Notes: generated by a model not told the origin, from the sequence alone. DNA of 64,000 nt from Kordia sp. SMS9 (GCF_003352465.1 NZ_CP031153.1:2842987-2906986), one strand, 5' to 3'; numbered from the stretch's first letter, positions 1 to 10,564 are shown. Program-made: numbers and translations.

Positions 1-544
1 CAAAGACTTCGATGCCATCGCCTAAGGTAATGGCATCACAGAGTTCTATGTTTGGCAATTGTGTCAGCGCAGGTGGCACATCTACAATTAGTGTTAGATT
101 GGTGATGCTAAAACAGCCTGTGACTTGATCTTCCACACGTACCCAAATGAGTTGTGGACTCGGCGGAATGTTGCTATAGGCATTTACATTGTTGATTTCT
201 CCTGTAGGAGTACCAGCAATCGCATTTGCCTGTGTGTTGTAATACCGAACAATATGCGTGGTTGGATCTTCTCCGTTTAGGATGTCAACTTCAGCTTCTG
301 TAAGATCGAATTGTGCAATTTGATCATTGGTATCATCATCACATTCCGAGAGACTTACCGCATCCAAGGCAGCAATCTCAGGAGAATCGTGTACGATTAG
401 ATCTAAGGAAACCACATTGTAACATCCCGTAAGGACATTTTCTACACGCACATACAAGGTTTGATTGTACGGGGTAATGTTGCTATACACATCCGCCAAA
501 GCGTTGACATTGCTATCTGCATCGTCTGGGGTTTCGTGGTAGGT
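1..544 (-). repeat. Near-identical block shared with 6463-7006
   Basis: Bases 1-544 align without gaps to 6463-7006 with about 20 mismatches (about 96% identity), eight of them clustered near 287-299. Identity stops abruptly near 544 and 7006, but the left boundary is outside the window. The block covers about two CDD units of each adhesin, whose other units are far more divergent from each other. Confidence 0.9.
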
Positions 545-3500
545 GACATTAATATCCATTAACATGCCTCCTGTAATTTGAGATTCTGTACTTCTGATAT
601 TAAATACACCGATTCCGTCATTATCTGTATCGCAATTTTCCAACGGAATTGCTGGAAATACTTGCGGCGCATCTTCTACAGAAATATTTAGAGATGTAGT
701 CACGTAACAACCAGAGTTTGCAGTTTCTACGCGCACAAATACCGTTTGTGGATTGCTGATGTTGGTATACGGAATTGAAAGTGCATTTACATCATTGTTA
801 GCATCCATTTGCGTGAGGTGATAGGTGACAGATAGCCCCATAATTCCTGCAGTAATTTCATCATTTTTCACATTTAGATCAATCGCAGTAAAGCCATCAG
901 CAATTGCATCATCACACACAATTAAATCAGTAGGTGTATTGGCAGAAGGCAATTCTTCAAACAAAAGATCAAAAGAAGTGGTCGCAAAACAGGTGTTTCC
1001 TGTCAGTGTACTTTCAATTCGTACAGAAATGGTCTCACCATCGGTTCCAGAATATATAGTTGGTAGTGGATTTGCACCTGTACTCGCATCAACATCATTT
1101 GCATGAAAAGATATGGAAAAGTCAGTCGTATTTTGAGTATCAAGAATGGTCGCTTCTTGCGTAGACAAGTCAAAATCTTCCATTCCATCAGCATTTATAT
1201 CACAGGCAACCATATCATCAGGTTGATTTGCAATAGGTTGTTCATTCACGCAGATTTCAAAACTAGTCGTACTAAAACATAAAGCATTTACATTATTTTC
1301 TATACGTGCAAATATTGGCTGACATTGCATTGTATTCGTGAAAGGAAAAGTCAATGGATTTGTATTATTGTTAGCATCATTTTGGCTGGTGTGATAGGTT
1401 ATTGACAACTGCGAAGCATCTTGTGTACCTAGAATTGTAGTGTTTAAGTTTGTGAAATTGAAAAGCGCTACACCATCATTTGAATCATCATCACAAACCG
1501 AAATATTTGCCACTACATTCGCTGTAGGAACAGTGTCGGTGAAAAGCTGAAAAGAGGTAACTGCAAAACAATCGTTTCCAGTTTCTGTACTTTCAACTCT
1601 TACATGAATAATTTCTGAGTTGCTTCCTGTGTAAGAAGTAGGCAAAGGGTTTACATCATTGATAGCATCTAGGTCGCTCGCATGAAAGCTAACATTGACA
1701 TCTACTGCATTTTGCGCACCTATAATAGTCGCTTCTTGCGTTGACAAGTCGTATGTTTCTATTCCATTAGCATCAGGATCACAAGCATTCATGTCATTTG
1801 GCTGATTGGCTATAGGTTGTGTATTTACACATATTTGAAAGCTTGTAGTAGCATAACAAATAGCATTTGAATTGTTTTCTACACGCGCAAATATTGGTTG
1901 ACATTGCATTGTATTTGTGAATGGAAATGTGAGCGCGTTTATGTCATTATTAGCATCATTTTGACTTGTGTGATAACTTACCGTATACGAAGCTGCATTT
2001 TGCGTACCTAAAACTATGGCATTTAACGTAGAAAAATCGAATTCTTCTGCATCATCATTAGATGCATCATCACATACTGCAATATTTGCTACTGGATTTG
2101 CCGTTGGAAATGTATCCAAAAATAATTGAAAAGAGGTAACTGCAAAGCAATCGTTTCCAGTTTCTGTACTTTCAACTCTTACGTGAATGGTTTCTGAGTC
2201 GCTTCCCGTGTAAGAAGTGGGTAAAAGATTTGTATCGTTTGTAGCATCTAAAGTGCTTGGATGAAATGTAATATTTACATCAGCTGCATTTTGTGTTCCT
2301 AAAATAGCGGCTTCTTGTGTTAAAAAGTCAAAGATTTCTGTACCGTCAGCATCAGGATCACAAACATTCATGTCATTCGGTTGATTGGCTATAGGTTGTG
2401 TATTTACACATATTTGAAAGCTTGTTGTACTATAACAGGTAGCACTGGCATTGTTTCCTACTCTCGCGAATATATCTTCACATTGATTTGTATTTGTATA
2501 TGGAAGCGTGAGTGCGTTTGTATTGTTTTCAGCATCTGCTTGACTTGGATGATAGGTTACTGTAAACACAGTTGGATCTTGCGATCCTAAAATCGTAGCA
2601 CTTTCTGTAGAAAAGTCAAACATTTCCACGCCATCATTCGTAGCATCATCACACACGGTAATACCCGTTACAGGATTTGCTGTTGGCGCAGGTTCTACTG
2701 TAATTGTAAAACTTTCTTGAATGACTTCTGCACAGCTATTAGAAATATCAACGGTGTAGGTCGTTGTTGTTGTCGGTGTAAATATTGGATTAGGTAATGT
2801 TGGATCGCTTACGCCTGTAGTTGGTGTCCATGCGTATGAAGTTGCCCCAGTGATTGTTGCATCAACAGATGATAAAGAATCGCCATTACAAATAGTTTCA
2901 TCTCCAAATGCAAGTGAATTTGCAAAAGATACATAATCAAAACAAACACGTTGTAGGTTTACAGAACCGCCAGTAGAACCTGTAAATCCAAAATATGCTT
3001 GTGACGTGCCTCCGAGAATTGTATTGACAACATTGCCTGAATAGGAAAGGCGAAGTGAACAATCAAAATATACATCTAATGTTGTCGTTGCTGCTGTCCA
3101 TTCAATTCGTATGATATGTTCTACACCATCTTCTATATTATTTGATGTGGGAGAAGCTTGAATTGGTCCTGCTAAATTTGCACCTGAAAAATGGTTATTA
3201 TTTCCAAGACTTACAATCGCTAAATGATCGAAAAATGGATCTCCCAAATCATTATTTTGCCACGTGTCAAATTCTACTGCTAATGAATTGTTAATTCCTG
3301 AGTAGCCCATTCCACCACCTGAATTTCCAATTTCAGGAGTTTGAGTATTCTTGATAATAAATGTAATTCCATCTGCTCCGTTTGCATCATTGGTTCCAAA
3401 AAAGCCTCTGAATTCCACCACAAAATCTTCTAGCATGTCAATAGGAGTCCCAGACCATACAGCTCCTGATTGATTGTTAATGTTTTGAGTAATTTCAAAG

Positions 3501-3631
3501 CAATCGCCGCCGATATCATTTGCATCACCAATTAAAGAAGGTAATAATTGTGCTTGTAGTTGAATACAAAACAGGATAAAAAATAGTGTAAAAATACTTT
3601 TTATCCTGCTTGCATGTTTCATTAAAGTCAT
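1..3631 (-). CDS. Giant secreted lectin-like adhesin, partial (C-terminus outside window)
   Basis: Reading frame of about 1,210 codons that runs off the left edge; no stop is visible. ATG 3631 is taken as start, with ATG 3622 (MKHASRIKS) an in-frame alternative. A signal peptide follows (FTLFFILFCIQLQAQ). Residues about 25-230 resemble a bacterial L-type (legume-like) lectin domain (ADGITFIIKN, LAVEFDTWQNND). A PKD/Ig-like domain follows, then nine complete and one cut unit of about 96 residues with the pattern CDD or CDP, DG, FDL, T/SYH, DA.N, VRVEN, C. The gene lies 33 bp after the stop of the next giant gene on the same strand, so the two are probably cotranscribed. By analogy it should end in a T9SS sorting domain (inference). 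Likely role: exported surface adhesin; the ligand is unknown. Confidence 0.85.
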   Translation of the reverse strand, partial: MTLMKHASRIKSIFTLFFILFCIQLQAQLLPSLIGDANDIGGDCFEITQNINNQSGAVWSGTPIDMLEDFVVEFRGFFGTNDANGADGITFIIKNTQTPEIGNSGGGMGYSGINNSLAVEFDTWQNNDLGDPFFDHLAIVSLGNNNHFSGANLAGPIQASPTSNNIEDGVEHIIRIEWTAATTTLDVYFDCSLRLSYSGNVVNTILGGTSQAYFGFTGSTGGSVNLQRVCFDYVSFANSLAFGDETICNGDSLSSVDATITGATSYAWTPTTGVSDPTLPNPIFTPTTTTTYTVDISNSCAEVIQESFTITVEPAPTANPVTGITVCDDATNDGVEMFDFSTESATILGSQDPTVFTVTYHPSQADAENNTNALTLPYTNTNQCEDIFARVGNNASATCYSTTSFQICVNTQPIANQPNDMNVCDPDADGTEIFDFLTQEAAILGTQNAADVNITFHPSTLDATNDTNLLPTSYTGSDSETIHVRVESTETGNDCFAVTSFQLFLDTFPTANPVANIAVCDDASNDDAEEFDFSTLNAIVLGTQNAASYTVSYHTSQNDANNDINALTFPFTNTMQCQPIFARVENNSNAICYATTSFQICVNTQPIANQPNDMNACDPDANGIETYDLSTQEATIIGAQNAVDVNVSFHASDLDAINDVNPLPTSYTGSNSEIIHVRVESTETGNDCFAVTSFQLFTDTVPTANVVANISVCDDDSNDGVALFNFTNLNTTILGTQDASQLSITYHTSQNDANNNTNPLTFPFTNTMQCQPIFARIENNVNALCFSTTSFEICVNEQPIANQPDDMVACDINADGMEDFDLSTQEATILDTQNTTDFSISFHANDVDASTGANPLPTIYSGTDGETISVRIESTLTGNTCFATTSFDLLFEELPSANTPTDLIVCDDAIADGFTAIDLNVKNDEITAGIMGLSVTYHLTQMDANNDVNALSIPYTNISNPQTVFVRVETANSGCYVTTSLNISVEDAPQVFPAIPLENCDTDNDGIGVFNIRSTESQITGGMLMDINVTYHETPDDADSNVNALADVYSNITPYNQTLYVRVENVLTGCYNVVSLDLIVHDSPEIAALDAVSLSECDDDTNDQIAQFDLTEAEVDILNGEDPTTHIVRYYNTQANAIAGTPTGEINNVNAYSNIPPSPQLIWVRVEDQVTGCFSITNLTLIVDVPPALTQLPNIELCDAITLGDGIEVF
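955..2690 (-). repeat. Three copies of a 579-bp two-unit super-repeat
   Basis: Within the first adhesin the first six CDD units alternate between an A type (ANPVANI.VCDD, FPFTNTMQCQPIFAR) and a B type (ANQPNDM.ACDP, HVRVESTETGNDCFAV). An A+B pair spans 193 codons: the string aaaagaggtaac recurs at 1550 and 2129, exactly 579 bp apart. The array therefore grew by duplication of pairs rather than single units. Confidence 0.8.
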
Positions 3632-3664
3632 TGTCTCATAATTATTTAAGACAAATATGATAAA

Positions 3665-6600
3665 TTATCTCTTCAAAGTAAAATGATTGATAAATTCTTT
3701 TGGTGTTCCATCGAATGGATCTACATATTCTACTCTAAACCAGTAGTCCTGTGATGGCATTGGAGATCCGTTAAAGGTTCCATCCCATCCCTGTCCTGCG
3801 GGACTGATTTGTTTTAAGAGTTTTCCATACCTGTCAAAGATATAAATCTTTGCTCCTGGCTGATTTCTCAGTCCTATGATGTTCCACGTTGGGTTGTACT
3901 CATCTCCGTTTGGTGTGAAGAATTCCATGTAATCAATCAGTTCAAAGGTGCGAATTAGCTCCCCACAACCATTGGTGTCTCTCACCGTTACCGTGTGTTC
4001 GCCTGGCGTGAGATCAAAGAACTCTCCTAAGCCTTGCCACCCTCCGTCATCTAATTGGTATTCATAGATGCCTGAACCGCCTGTTGCTGTGGCAATCACA
4101 TTGTGCGTATCGGCAAAGGCTGGTGTGGTAATTTGAATATCTAGCGTCGCTGGCGCTGAAGATGCCTCATAGGTCACACTGTCGCTATAGCTACAGTTGG
4201 TCTCTGGAAAGTTTCCATCGGTAATTACCAAACTATAGGTTCCTGCCGTGGTTACTGCCACCGTTGGTGTGTTTTCTATTCCATTGGGAGTATTCCAAAG
4301 ATAGGTGTATCCTGCACCTAAATCTACCCCAATCATCGGTCCCTCATCGGTCGTGCCTGTGGTTGCATCCACACATAAGATATCATCTGCTGGCAGGGTG
4401 AATACAGGTAATGGATTCACCTGCAAGCTCACCATTACTGGATCAGACAGACAGCCTGTAATGGTCTGTCTTACCCTTGCAAAGAGCATCAAGCTATCTA
4501 CATCTTCACTGTTGATATACATTGTAGGATCTACAATGGCATTGATATCATCTGCTGCATCTACTGCCGTGGTGTAGTAAGACACCTCCATGTTTAACTG
4601 TCCACCAATGATCGTGGCATCTAAACTAGTCAGATCAAAGGTGGCAATGAGTTGATTGCTCTCATCAGTAGCACACTCCTGATAGGTCGTTGGTGCCGTT
4701 GCCGTTGGAATCGGTTCTACCGTAAGGTCGACACTGGCGATGTTGTTGCTATTGAAACAGCCTGTGGCAGTATTCTCCACTCGGATAAAGACTGTATCTG
4801 GTTCGCCCATATTCTCATATCCATCCACAAGTGCCGCTGTGCCTGCTAAAGCATCTGCCGCTGTTGGGTGATAGGTTACTGTAAAGTCTGCTAACATCTG
4901 TGGCGCGGTCAGTAGGTCTAACGAAGCCGTTACATCATCCCATATAAATTGTCCCACATTGTCAGTGTCATACTCACAAAAGATATAACTGAATGTCATA
5001 CTGGTCAGTGCTGGGAGTGGATGTACAATTACTGGTAATTCTACCACCTTGTAACACGGTTCCATATTGCTATCTATTTGTATATCACTCTGTACTCTTA
5101 CGTAGATGATCACCTGTCCGTTTTCATTGGCTGTTGCCATGTCTACCGCAAACATGGTTGGATCTACTATCGGATTGGTATTCGCCGCTGCATCTACCTC
5201 AGTGGTATGGTAGCTGACAGTGACATTGCCTTCATTGTTGACAATCTCTGCCTGTGCCTGTGTTAGATCAAAGATTAAAATACCGTTGGTCGCATCACCA
5301 TCCGTGTCATCATCACATGCCTCTAAAGGTGTTGGCGTGGTGTTTGGCGTTGGAATTGGAAGCACACGAAGAAGCATTCTGGTATCCGTGGTACATCCTG
5401 CGGCATTGGTAGCCACAATGATGATCTCCTGTAAGTTCATTGTGTTTTGATACGCCGTTGGATCCGCAATTGGAATATCTGCGGCAAAGTCTGCATCACT
5501 AGCATAGTATGTCAGTGTCAAAGAGGTATCTCCATTGGTAATCTCATCATATTTATCTGTTAGATCAAAGGTGCTGATCTCATCACTCTCATCACCACTC
5601 TCTAAATCATCACAGAGGGAGAAAGGTTGTGGCGTGACAATCACCGGTGGTGGCACCACAAGCAGGTCAAAGCTTCCGATGGCATAACAAGCGGTCGTGT
5701 TATCTTCTAAACGTACCCAAATGGTTTGTTGATTTGGAGTGATATTGATGTAATCGGTAAGATTTACAATTGGTGACAGATCATCAATCGCATCTTGTTC
5801 ACTCTCGTGATAGGTCAGTGTAAGGTTACTCGTATCTTGAGCTGCAAAGATTTCTGCCTGTGTCTGGGTTAAATCAAACATCGCAATCCCATCCAAGCTA
5901 TCCGCAGCATCACATACCTCTAAGTCTTCTATTTCAATAGGTACTATTGGAATGGGAATGATGTTGATTTGTAATGGTGTCACTGTAAAACAGCCAGTAA
6001 CAGTATTGGTTGCCAATACATAGATAGTTTGACTGTCCATGATGATATTTGTATACGGACTGCTAAGTGCATTTATGTTGTTATTGGCATCCGTTTCTGT
6101 CTCATGGAAGGTGTAGATCACATCTGGTTCATTGTTGATAATCGCAGCGACTAGCGCAGCTAAATCTGTCGCTACAAAACCGTCATTGTCATCATCACAG
6201 GTCTCTGCTAGGAGCATCCCGTTTGGATCAAGGGTAGGACTTGGAAGTGGATTTACCGAGATGTTAAAGCTAATGGTACTTTGACAACCTGTACTATCAT
6301 CGGTGGCACGTACCCAAATGGTTTGTACATTGATGATGGTATTGGCATAGGCTTCTGGATTTGTAATCGGTGTGTCACTGGTAAGATCGGCTAAAGTAGC
6401 GTAGTAGTCCAAACTGATGCCTGTAGCATTGTTTAAAAGATCTTCTGCCAGTGCCGTTAGATCAAAGACTTCGATACCATCGCCTAAGGTAATGGCATCA
6501 CAGAGTTCTATGTTTGGCAATTGTGTCAGCGCAGGTGGCACATCTACAATTAGTGTTAGATTGGTGATGCTAAAACAGCCTGTGACTTGATCTTCCACAC

Positions 6601-9600
6601 GTACCCAAATGAGCTGTGGACTCGGTGGAATGTTGCTATAGGCATTTACATTGTTGATTTCTCCTGTAGGAGTACCTGCAATCGCATTTGCCTGTGTGTT
6701 GTAATACCGAACAATATGCGTGGTTGGGTCTTCTCCGTTTAGGATGTCTAGCTCACTTAGCGTGAGATCGAATTGTGCGATTTGATCATTGGTATCATCA
6801 TCACATTCTGAGAGACTTACCGCATCCAAGGCAGCAATCTCAGGAGAATCGTGCACGATTAGATCTAAGGATACCACATTGTAACATCCCGTAAGGACAT
6901 TTTCTACACGCACATACAAGGTTTGATTGTACGGAGTGATGTTGCTATACACATCCGCCAAAGCGTTGACATTGCTATCTGCATCGTCTGGGGTTTCGTG
7001 GTAGGTCACTGTTACTTGACCTGGCAATACGCCGCCTGTGATTTCACTCTCAGAATCGCGTACATTGAAAATACCGATTCCGTCGTTGTCGGTGTCACAG
7101 TATTCTAGTGGCGTTGCGGGGTTTGCTGCTGGTGCATCGTTTACATCAATATTAAAACTTGTCGTACTGAAACAACCTGTTAGTCCATTTTCTACACGTG
7201 CAAAGATGGTTTGTGGATTGCTTGTATTTGCGTATGGAGAAGCTAACGCATTAGTATTGTTGTCAGCATCTGCTTGATTTGTAAAGTATTGAACAGATAC
7301 GTCCGTTTGTGTCCCCACAATTTCAGTCGATTTTACGGTTAAATCTACCGTAGTGAAACCGTCAAACGGCGGTTCGTCACAGACAATTAAATCTGTTGGT
7401 ATATTCGCTACTGGATTTTCATTGATAATTAAATCAAAGCTCATTTCCGTATTGGCACAGCCTGTAATGGTATTTGTAGCACGCACAAAAATCGTTCTTG
7501 GGAAGGTGGTATACGGACTTGTAATGGCATTAGCGTCTGCATCTGCATCCGCTTGCGATTCATGATAACTAACAGTAACGTTGGCTTGCCCGTTGATTAC
7601 TTCAGTATCTTTTATCGTTAAATCAAACGTGAATTGGTTCGCGATATCACTACACACTACATAATCCGTAATTGTATTTAGATCTGGAAGTGGATTCACC
7701 GTGAGTGTAATGTGTTCTCCCAATCCTAGACAGGCATTGTTTACATCACTATCTACACGGACTACAATGTTTTGCACATTTGGTGAAGCATCATTTCTAT
7801 GGTTGCTGATGTCAGGAATCGCATTTTGTTCCGCCAAAGCGTCTGTAAAGTTTTCGTAATATGTGATTGTAAGATTTTGACCAGCAGCGGTGAATAGCGC
7901 GTTGATTTGCGTATCCGCGTCGCTAAAGTCAAACGTAGCGATTCCGTTGGTATTGTCACCATCTACAGCAGTATCATCACAAACTTCATAGCTTATTCCG
8001 AAAGTGGTAGGAATTTGTGTTGCGCCAACGATTAGGTTTACTTCTCCTGTTCGGAAGCAATCATTTACAGTTTCGACTCTTACAAAAACTTGTCCGCCAT
8101 TACTACTACTGTATGCGGTTTCATTTGCGATCGGATTGGAAATGTTTTGCGCATCCGCTAAACTTGTATAATAGGTAAATGTTTCGTTAGCAGCATCGTT
8201 TGATAGTAATGAATTGGCTTCTGTTAGGTTGAAATCAGATATACCATCCGTGTCATCATCACATTGAAGCAGTGCCACAGGTTGCATGACCACAGGAAGT
8301 GGATGTACTACCACATTGAATGTGACTGTATCAAAACAATTTGGATTGTCTATGTTTTCAATACGAGCTGTTATTGGGTTTCCACCTGGAGTTGTGTTTA
8401 CATATGTTGTCGACAATACATTCATAGAGTCATTTGCATCCGCTGGGTTTGGATGGTATGTAATGTTGAATTGCATTGGATCTTGTCCGACCAAAACTTC
8501 TGTATTTATTGTAGAAAGATCAAACGTAACAAAACCATTGGTATCATCTCCATCGGCAGTGTCGTCACATAATTCGTAATTCATGACTGGGTTTGCTGTT
8601 GGTTGATCGAAAACATCGAAATCAAACGAAATTGTTGTATCAGAACAACTTGTATTGTTATTGTTCTCGATACGAACAAAAATTGGTTCCAATCCGTATG
8701 CTGTTTGATTGGTATACGGAGTTGTCAGTGCATTTGTGTTGCTGTCTGCATCTCCTTGAGTCGGATGAAATGTTACGGAGAATAGCATTGCGTCTTGTCC
8801 GCCCAATACCGTTGCAGCTAATGCATCCAAATCTAGCGTCCAAAAGCCATCATTATTGTCATCGCATATCAGTTGAGGATCTATAGGATTTGCTACGGGC
8901 AATTCAAATATGGACACATTGGCTTCTCCGAATGAAGGACATTCGCCGTTGTTTGGATCTATCTCTACTTGATAGAGTCCTGCATCTGCTAAGGTAACGT
9001 TTGTTAAATTTAATTGAAAAGAAGTTTCTGCTAGTGGAGTTCCATTGTATGTCCAGGTATAGATGGCACCAGGAATATCATCTGCAATTAGCGAATAACT
9101 TTGTGTGGTACACAATGACAATTCTGTGGTAGAAACTCCGTTTCGGATAATGTCTACAGGTGTTGCAAATAAGGATTGTATGAATGGCGGAAGTCCAATG
9201 CGAGATAGATTTGTATTGGTATTTGTGATGTCAACTAATATTCCGTTTTCATTATAAATAACAGACGCTCCGTCTACTTCAGGATTTTCAATAACTCCTA
9301 AAAAGCGCCCTGAGTTGTTTATGTTGCCAAAATCGAGTAGTGCACGGTATATTTTACCATCAATTCCTACTTGAATTGCTCCTGCGGAATATATTGAAGA
9401 GTTGTCTACCGTAAATTGCGACGCTGGAATGTTAGCGGATAACAAGTCGTATTGTAGTAGCAAACTATTTCCAGTTCCACTATTTCCTAAACCGACAGTT
9501 GCGTATAGTTTGGTTCCTTGTGGAGAGAATTCAACTCCATAAGGAGCATCACCGTTGTACAATTCTAATTCATTGGTTACAATACCTGTACTATTGTCAA

Positions 9601-10384
9601 AGTCGTAGAGCATTACTTTTCCAGGACCATTTCCTCCTTCTACAGTAGTAAGTCCTAAATGTGCTGCGGCTAATTTGTCACCTTGCGGCGACGCTTTTAA
9701 GTAGCCAAGCGCATTTCTTCTGTATCCTGATATTGGAATTTCGGTTGGTGTTGTACTGACTACAGGAGTCGTATCTACACCAATGTTGTCTACTTTAAAC
9801 GCATAAAAGTCGTCAATGAAGTGTGTAATTACCCAAAAAGATTCACAATCTGAACTTTTTACAGCTGATATTTTTTCAGAACATTTAAAACGTGTTTCCT
9901 GTGTATCAGTTGTATCATACGTAATTAAGGGTACATTTTTTTCAGCATTGTCTACAAAACCAATTCCATCAGACATGTCAACAACTGTGTAATTAAGTCC
10001 ATGATTGATACCGCCATCATTATGATGTGGCTCATCAACCGTAAAAATGTAATAGATGTTTGGATCTTGTGGTTTTGGAACAATGATGGCAGATGATGTG
10101 CTTGAACTATCTCCATTTAATCCAGTTCCATTTGTCATAATGGTATGGGTTCTATTCCAGACCGTAATTCCATCCGTATAGAATAATAAATTACCATTGA
10201 TGTCAGAAATGGAAGCACAACCTTCCAAGGTGTCTAAACTTCCATTAGTAACAGCCGTTACATTTCCGGTGCCAATATCAAATTGTAATCCTGCATTTTG
10301 TCCAAAATACCAGTTAGAGGCTTCTCCCTGAGCACATAAAATGGTTGGTAAAGTAATAAGAATGAATAGTAAAATTTTTTTCAT
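3665..10384 (-). CDS. Giant T9SS-secreted CDD-repeat surface protein with gliding-type C-terminal domain
   Basis: Protein of 2,239 aa. Residues 1-19 are a signal peptide (MKKILLFILITLPTILCAQ). About 20-405 read as a beta-propeller-like module (NWYFGQNAG, GNLLFYTDG, FSPQGTKLYAT, GIDGKIYRAL). About 410-500 are Ig-like. Fifteen tandem units of about 90-110 aa follow, each starting near P-x2-N and carrying CDD..DG, FDLT, TYH, DA..N.L, VRVEN and TGC. PKD-like and SprB-like modules precede the last 88 residues (FFTPNGDEYNPTW, IFDRYGKLLK, GWDGTFNG), which match the gliding motility-associated, type B T9SS sorting domain (CHU_C/TIGR04131 type). Known for the family: export through the outer membrane and surface attachment. 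Adhesion or gliding is inferred. The Asp-rich CDD/DNDG motifs suggest calcium binding. Units 7-9 include a block shared with the downstream gene. Confidence 0.93.
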   Translation of the reverse strand: MKKILLFILITLPTILCAQGEASNWYFGQNAGLQFDIGTGNVTAVTNGSLDTLEGCASISDINGNLLFYTDGITVWNRTHTIMTNGTGLNGDSSSTSSAIIVPKPQDPNIYYIFTVDEPHHNDGGINHGLNYTVVDMSDGIGFVDNAEKNVPLITYDTTDTQETRFKCSEKISAVKSSDCESFWVITHFIDDFYAFKVDNIGVDTTPVVSTTPTEIPISGYRRNALGYLKASPQGDKLAAAHLGLTTVEGGNGPGKVMLYDFDNSTGIVTNELELYNGDAPYGVEFSPQGTKLYATVGLGNSGTGNSLLLQYDLLSANIPASQFTVDNSSIYSAGAIQVGIDGKIYRALLDFGNINNSGRFLGVIENPEVDGASVIYNENGILVDITNTNTNLSRIGLPPFIQSLFATPVDIIRNGVSTTELSLCTTQSYSLIADDIPGAIYTWTYNGTPLAETSFQLNLTNVTLADAGLYQVEIDPNNGECPSFGEANVSIFELPVANPIDPQLICDDNNDGFWTLDLDALAATVLGGQDAMLFSVTFHPTQGDADSNTNALTTPYTNQTAYGLEPIFVRIENNNNTSCSDTTISFDFDVFDQPTANPVMNYELCDDTADGDDTNGFVTFDLSTINTEVLVGQDPMQFNITYHPNPADANDSMNVLSTTYVNTTPGGNPITARIENIDNPNCFDTVTFNVVVHPLPVVMQPVALLQCDDDTDGISDFNLTEANSLLSNDAANETFTYYTSLADAQNISNPIANETAYSSSNGGQVFVRVETVNDCFRTGEVNLIVGATQIPTTFGISYEVCDDTAVDGDNTNGIATFDFSDADTQINALFTAAGQNLTITYYENFTDALAEQNAIPDISNHRNDASPNVQNIVVRVDSDVNNACLGLGEHITLTVNPLPDLNTITDYVVCSDIANQFTFDLTIKDTEVINGQANVTVSYHESQADADADANAITSPYTTFPRTIFVRATNTITGCANTEMSFDLIINENPVANIPTDLIVCDEPPFDGFTTVDLTVKSTEIVGTQTDVSVQYFTNQADADNNTNALASPYANTSNPQTIFARVENGLTGCFSTTSFNIDVNDAPAANPATPLEYCDTDNDGIGIFNVRDSESEITGGVLPGQVTVTYHETPDDADSNVNALADVYSNITPYNQTLYVRVENVLTGCYNVVSLDLIVHDSPEIAALDAVSLSECDDDTNDQIAQFDLTLSELDILNGEDPTTHIVRYYNTQANAIAGTPTGEINNVNAYSNIPPSPQLIWVRVEDQVTGCFSITNLTLIVDVPPALTQLPNIELCDAITLGDGIEVFDLTALAEDLLNNATGISLDYYATLADLTSDTPITNPEAYANTIINVQTIWVRATDDSTGCQSTISFNISVNPLPSPTLDPNGMLLAETCDDDNDGFVATDLAALVAAIINNEPDVIYTFHETETDANNNINALSSPYTNIIMDSQTIYVLATNTVTGCFTVTPLQINIIPIPIVPIEIEDLEVCDAADSLDGIAMFDLTQTQAEIFAAQDTSNLTLTYHESEQDAIDDLSPIVNLTDYINITPNQQTIWVRLEDNTTACYAIGSFDLLVVPPPVIVTPQPFSLCDDLESGDESDEISTFDLTDKYDEITNGDTSLTLTYYASDADFAADIPIADPTAYQNTMNLQEIIIVATNAAGCTTDTRMLLRVLPIPTPNTTPTPLEACDDDTDGDATNGILIFDLTQAQAEIVNNEGNVTVSYHTTEVDAAANTNPIVDPTMFAVDMATANENGQVIIYVRVQSDIQIDSNMEPCYKVVELPVIVHPLPALTSMTFSYIFCEYDTDNVGQFIWDDVTASLDLLTAPQMLADFTVTYHPTAADALAGTAALVDGYENMGEPDTVFIRVENTATGCFNSNNIASVDLTVEPIPTATAPTTYQECATDESNQLIATFDLTSLDATIIGGQLNMEVSYYTTAVDAADDINAIVDPTMYINSEDVDSLMLFARVRQTITGCLSDPVMVSLQVNPLPVFTLPADDILCVDATTGTTDEGPMIGVDLGAGYTYLWNTPNGIENTPTVAVTTAGTYSLVITDGNFPETNCSYSDSVTYEASSAPATLDIQITTPAFADTHNVIATATGGSGIYEYQLDDGGWQGLGEFFDLTPGEHTVTVRDTNGCGELIRTFELIDYMEFFTPNGDEYNPTWNIIGLRNQPGAKIYIFDRYGKLLKQISPAGQGWDGTFNGSPMPSQDYWFRVEYVDPFDGTPKEFINHFTLKR
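6463..7006 (-). repeat. Near-identical block shared with 1-544
   Basis: Second member of the block described at 1-544. It covers parts of units 7-9 of the 2,239-aa protein (EIAALDAVSLSECDDDTNDQ and neighbours). Homology between the two genes to the right of 7006 falls to ordinary paralogue level. Confidence 0.9.
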
Positions 10385-10511
10385 CTGTGATCGATATTTT
10401 CTAAAATATAAAGCTCAATAATCCATTGTAATAACTCTTTTATAGGGTTATTATTTTACAGTATTGAGAATTGTTTTGTTTTAAAAAAGAGTAGGATTGA
10501 AATAACAATTT

Positions 10512-10564
10512 TATATAAATGCCAGAAATGTAATTTTTTCTGGGATAAAGATGGCATTTATATA
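10512..10564. repeat. 13-bp perfect inverted repeat upstream of adhesin operon
   Basis: TATATAAATGCCA at 10512-10524 is the exact reverse complement of TGGCATTTATATA at 10552-10564, with a 27-nt spacer. Inside it CCAGAAA (10522) and TTTCTGG (10537) can form an alternative shorter hairpin. It lies about 130 bp upstream of the adhesin start and could be an operator, an mRNA leader structure or a mobile-element remnant. Function is not shown. Confidence 0.6.

Noticed and set aside
1..3631. Possible frameshifted pseudogene, because no stop codon is seen
   Set aside because: The frame stays open with intact CDD units to the window edge, so it is simply truncated by the window.
8264..8886. Several overlapping plus-strand frames of 60-102 codons
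   Set aside because: They lie antisense to the giant CDD-repeat gene; their length follows from its biased codons, and none has a recognisable domain.
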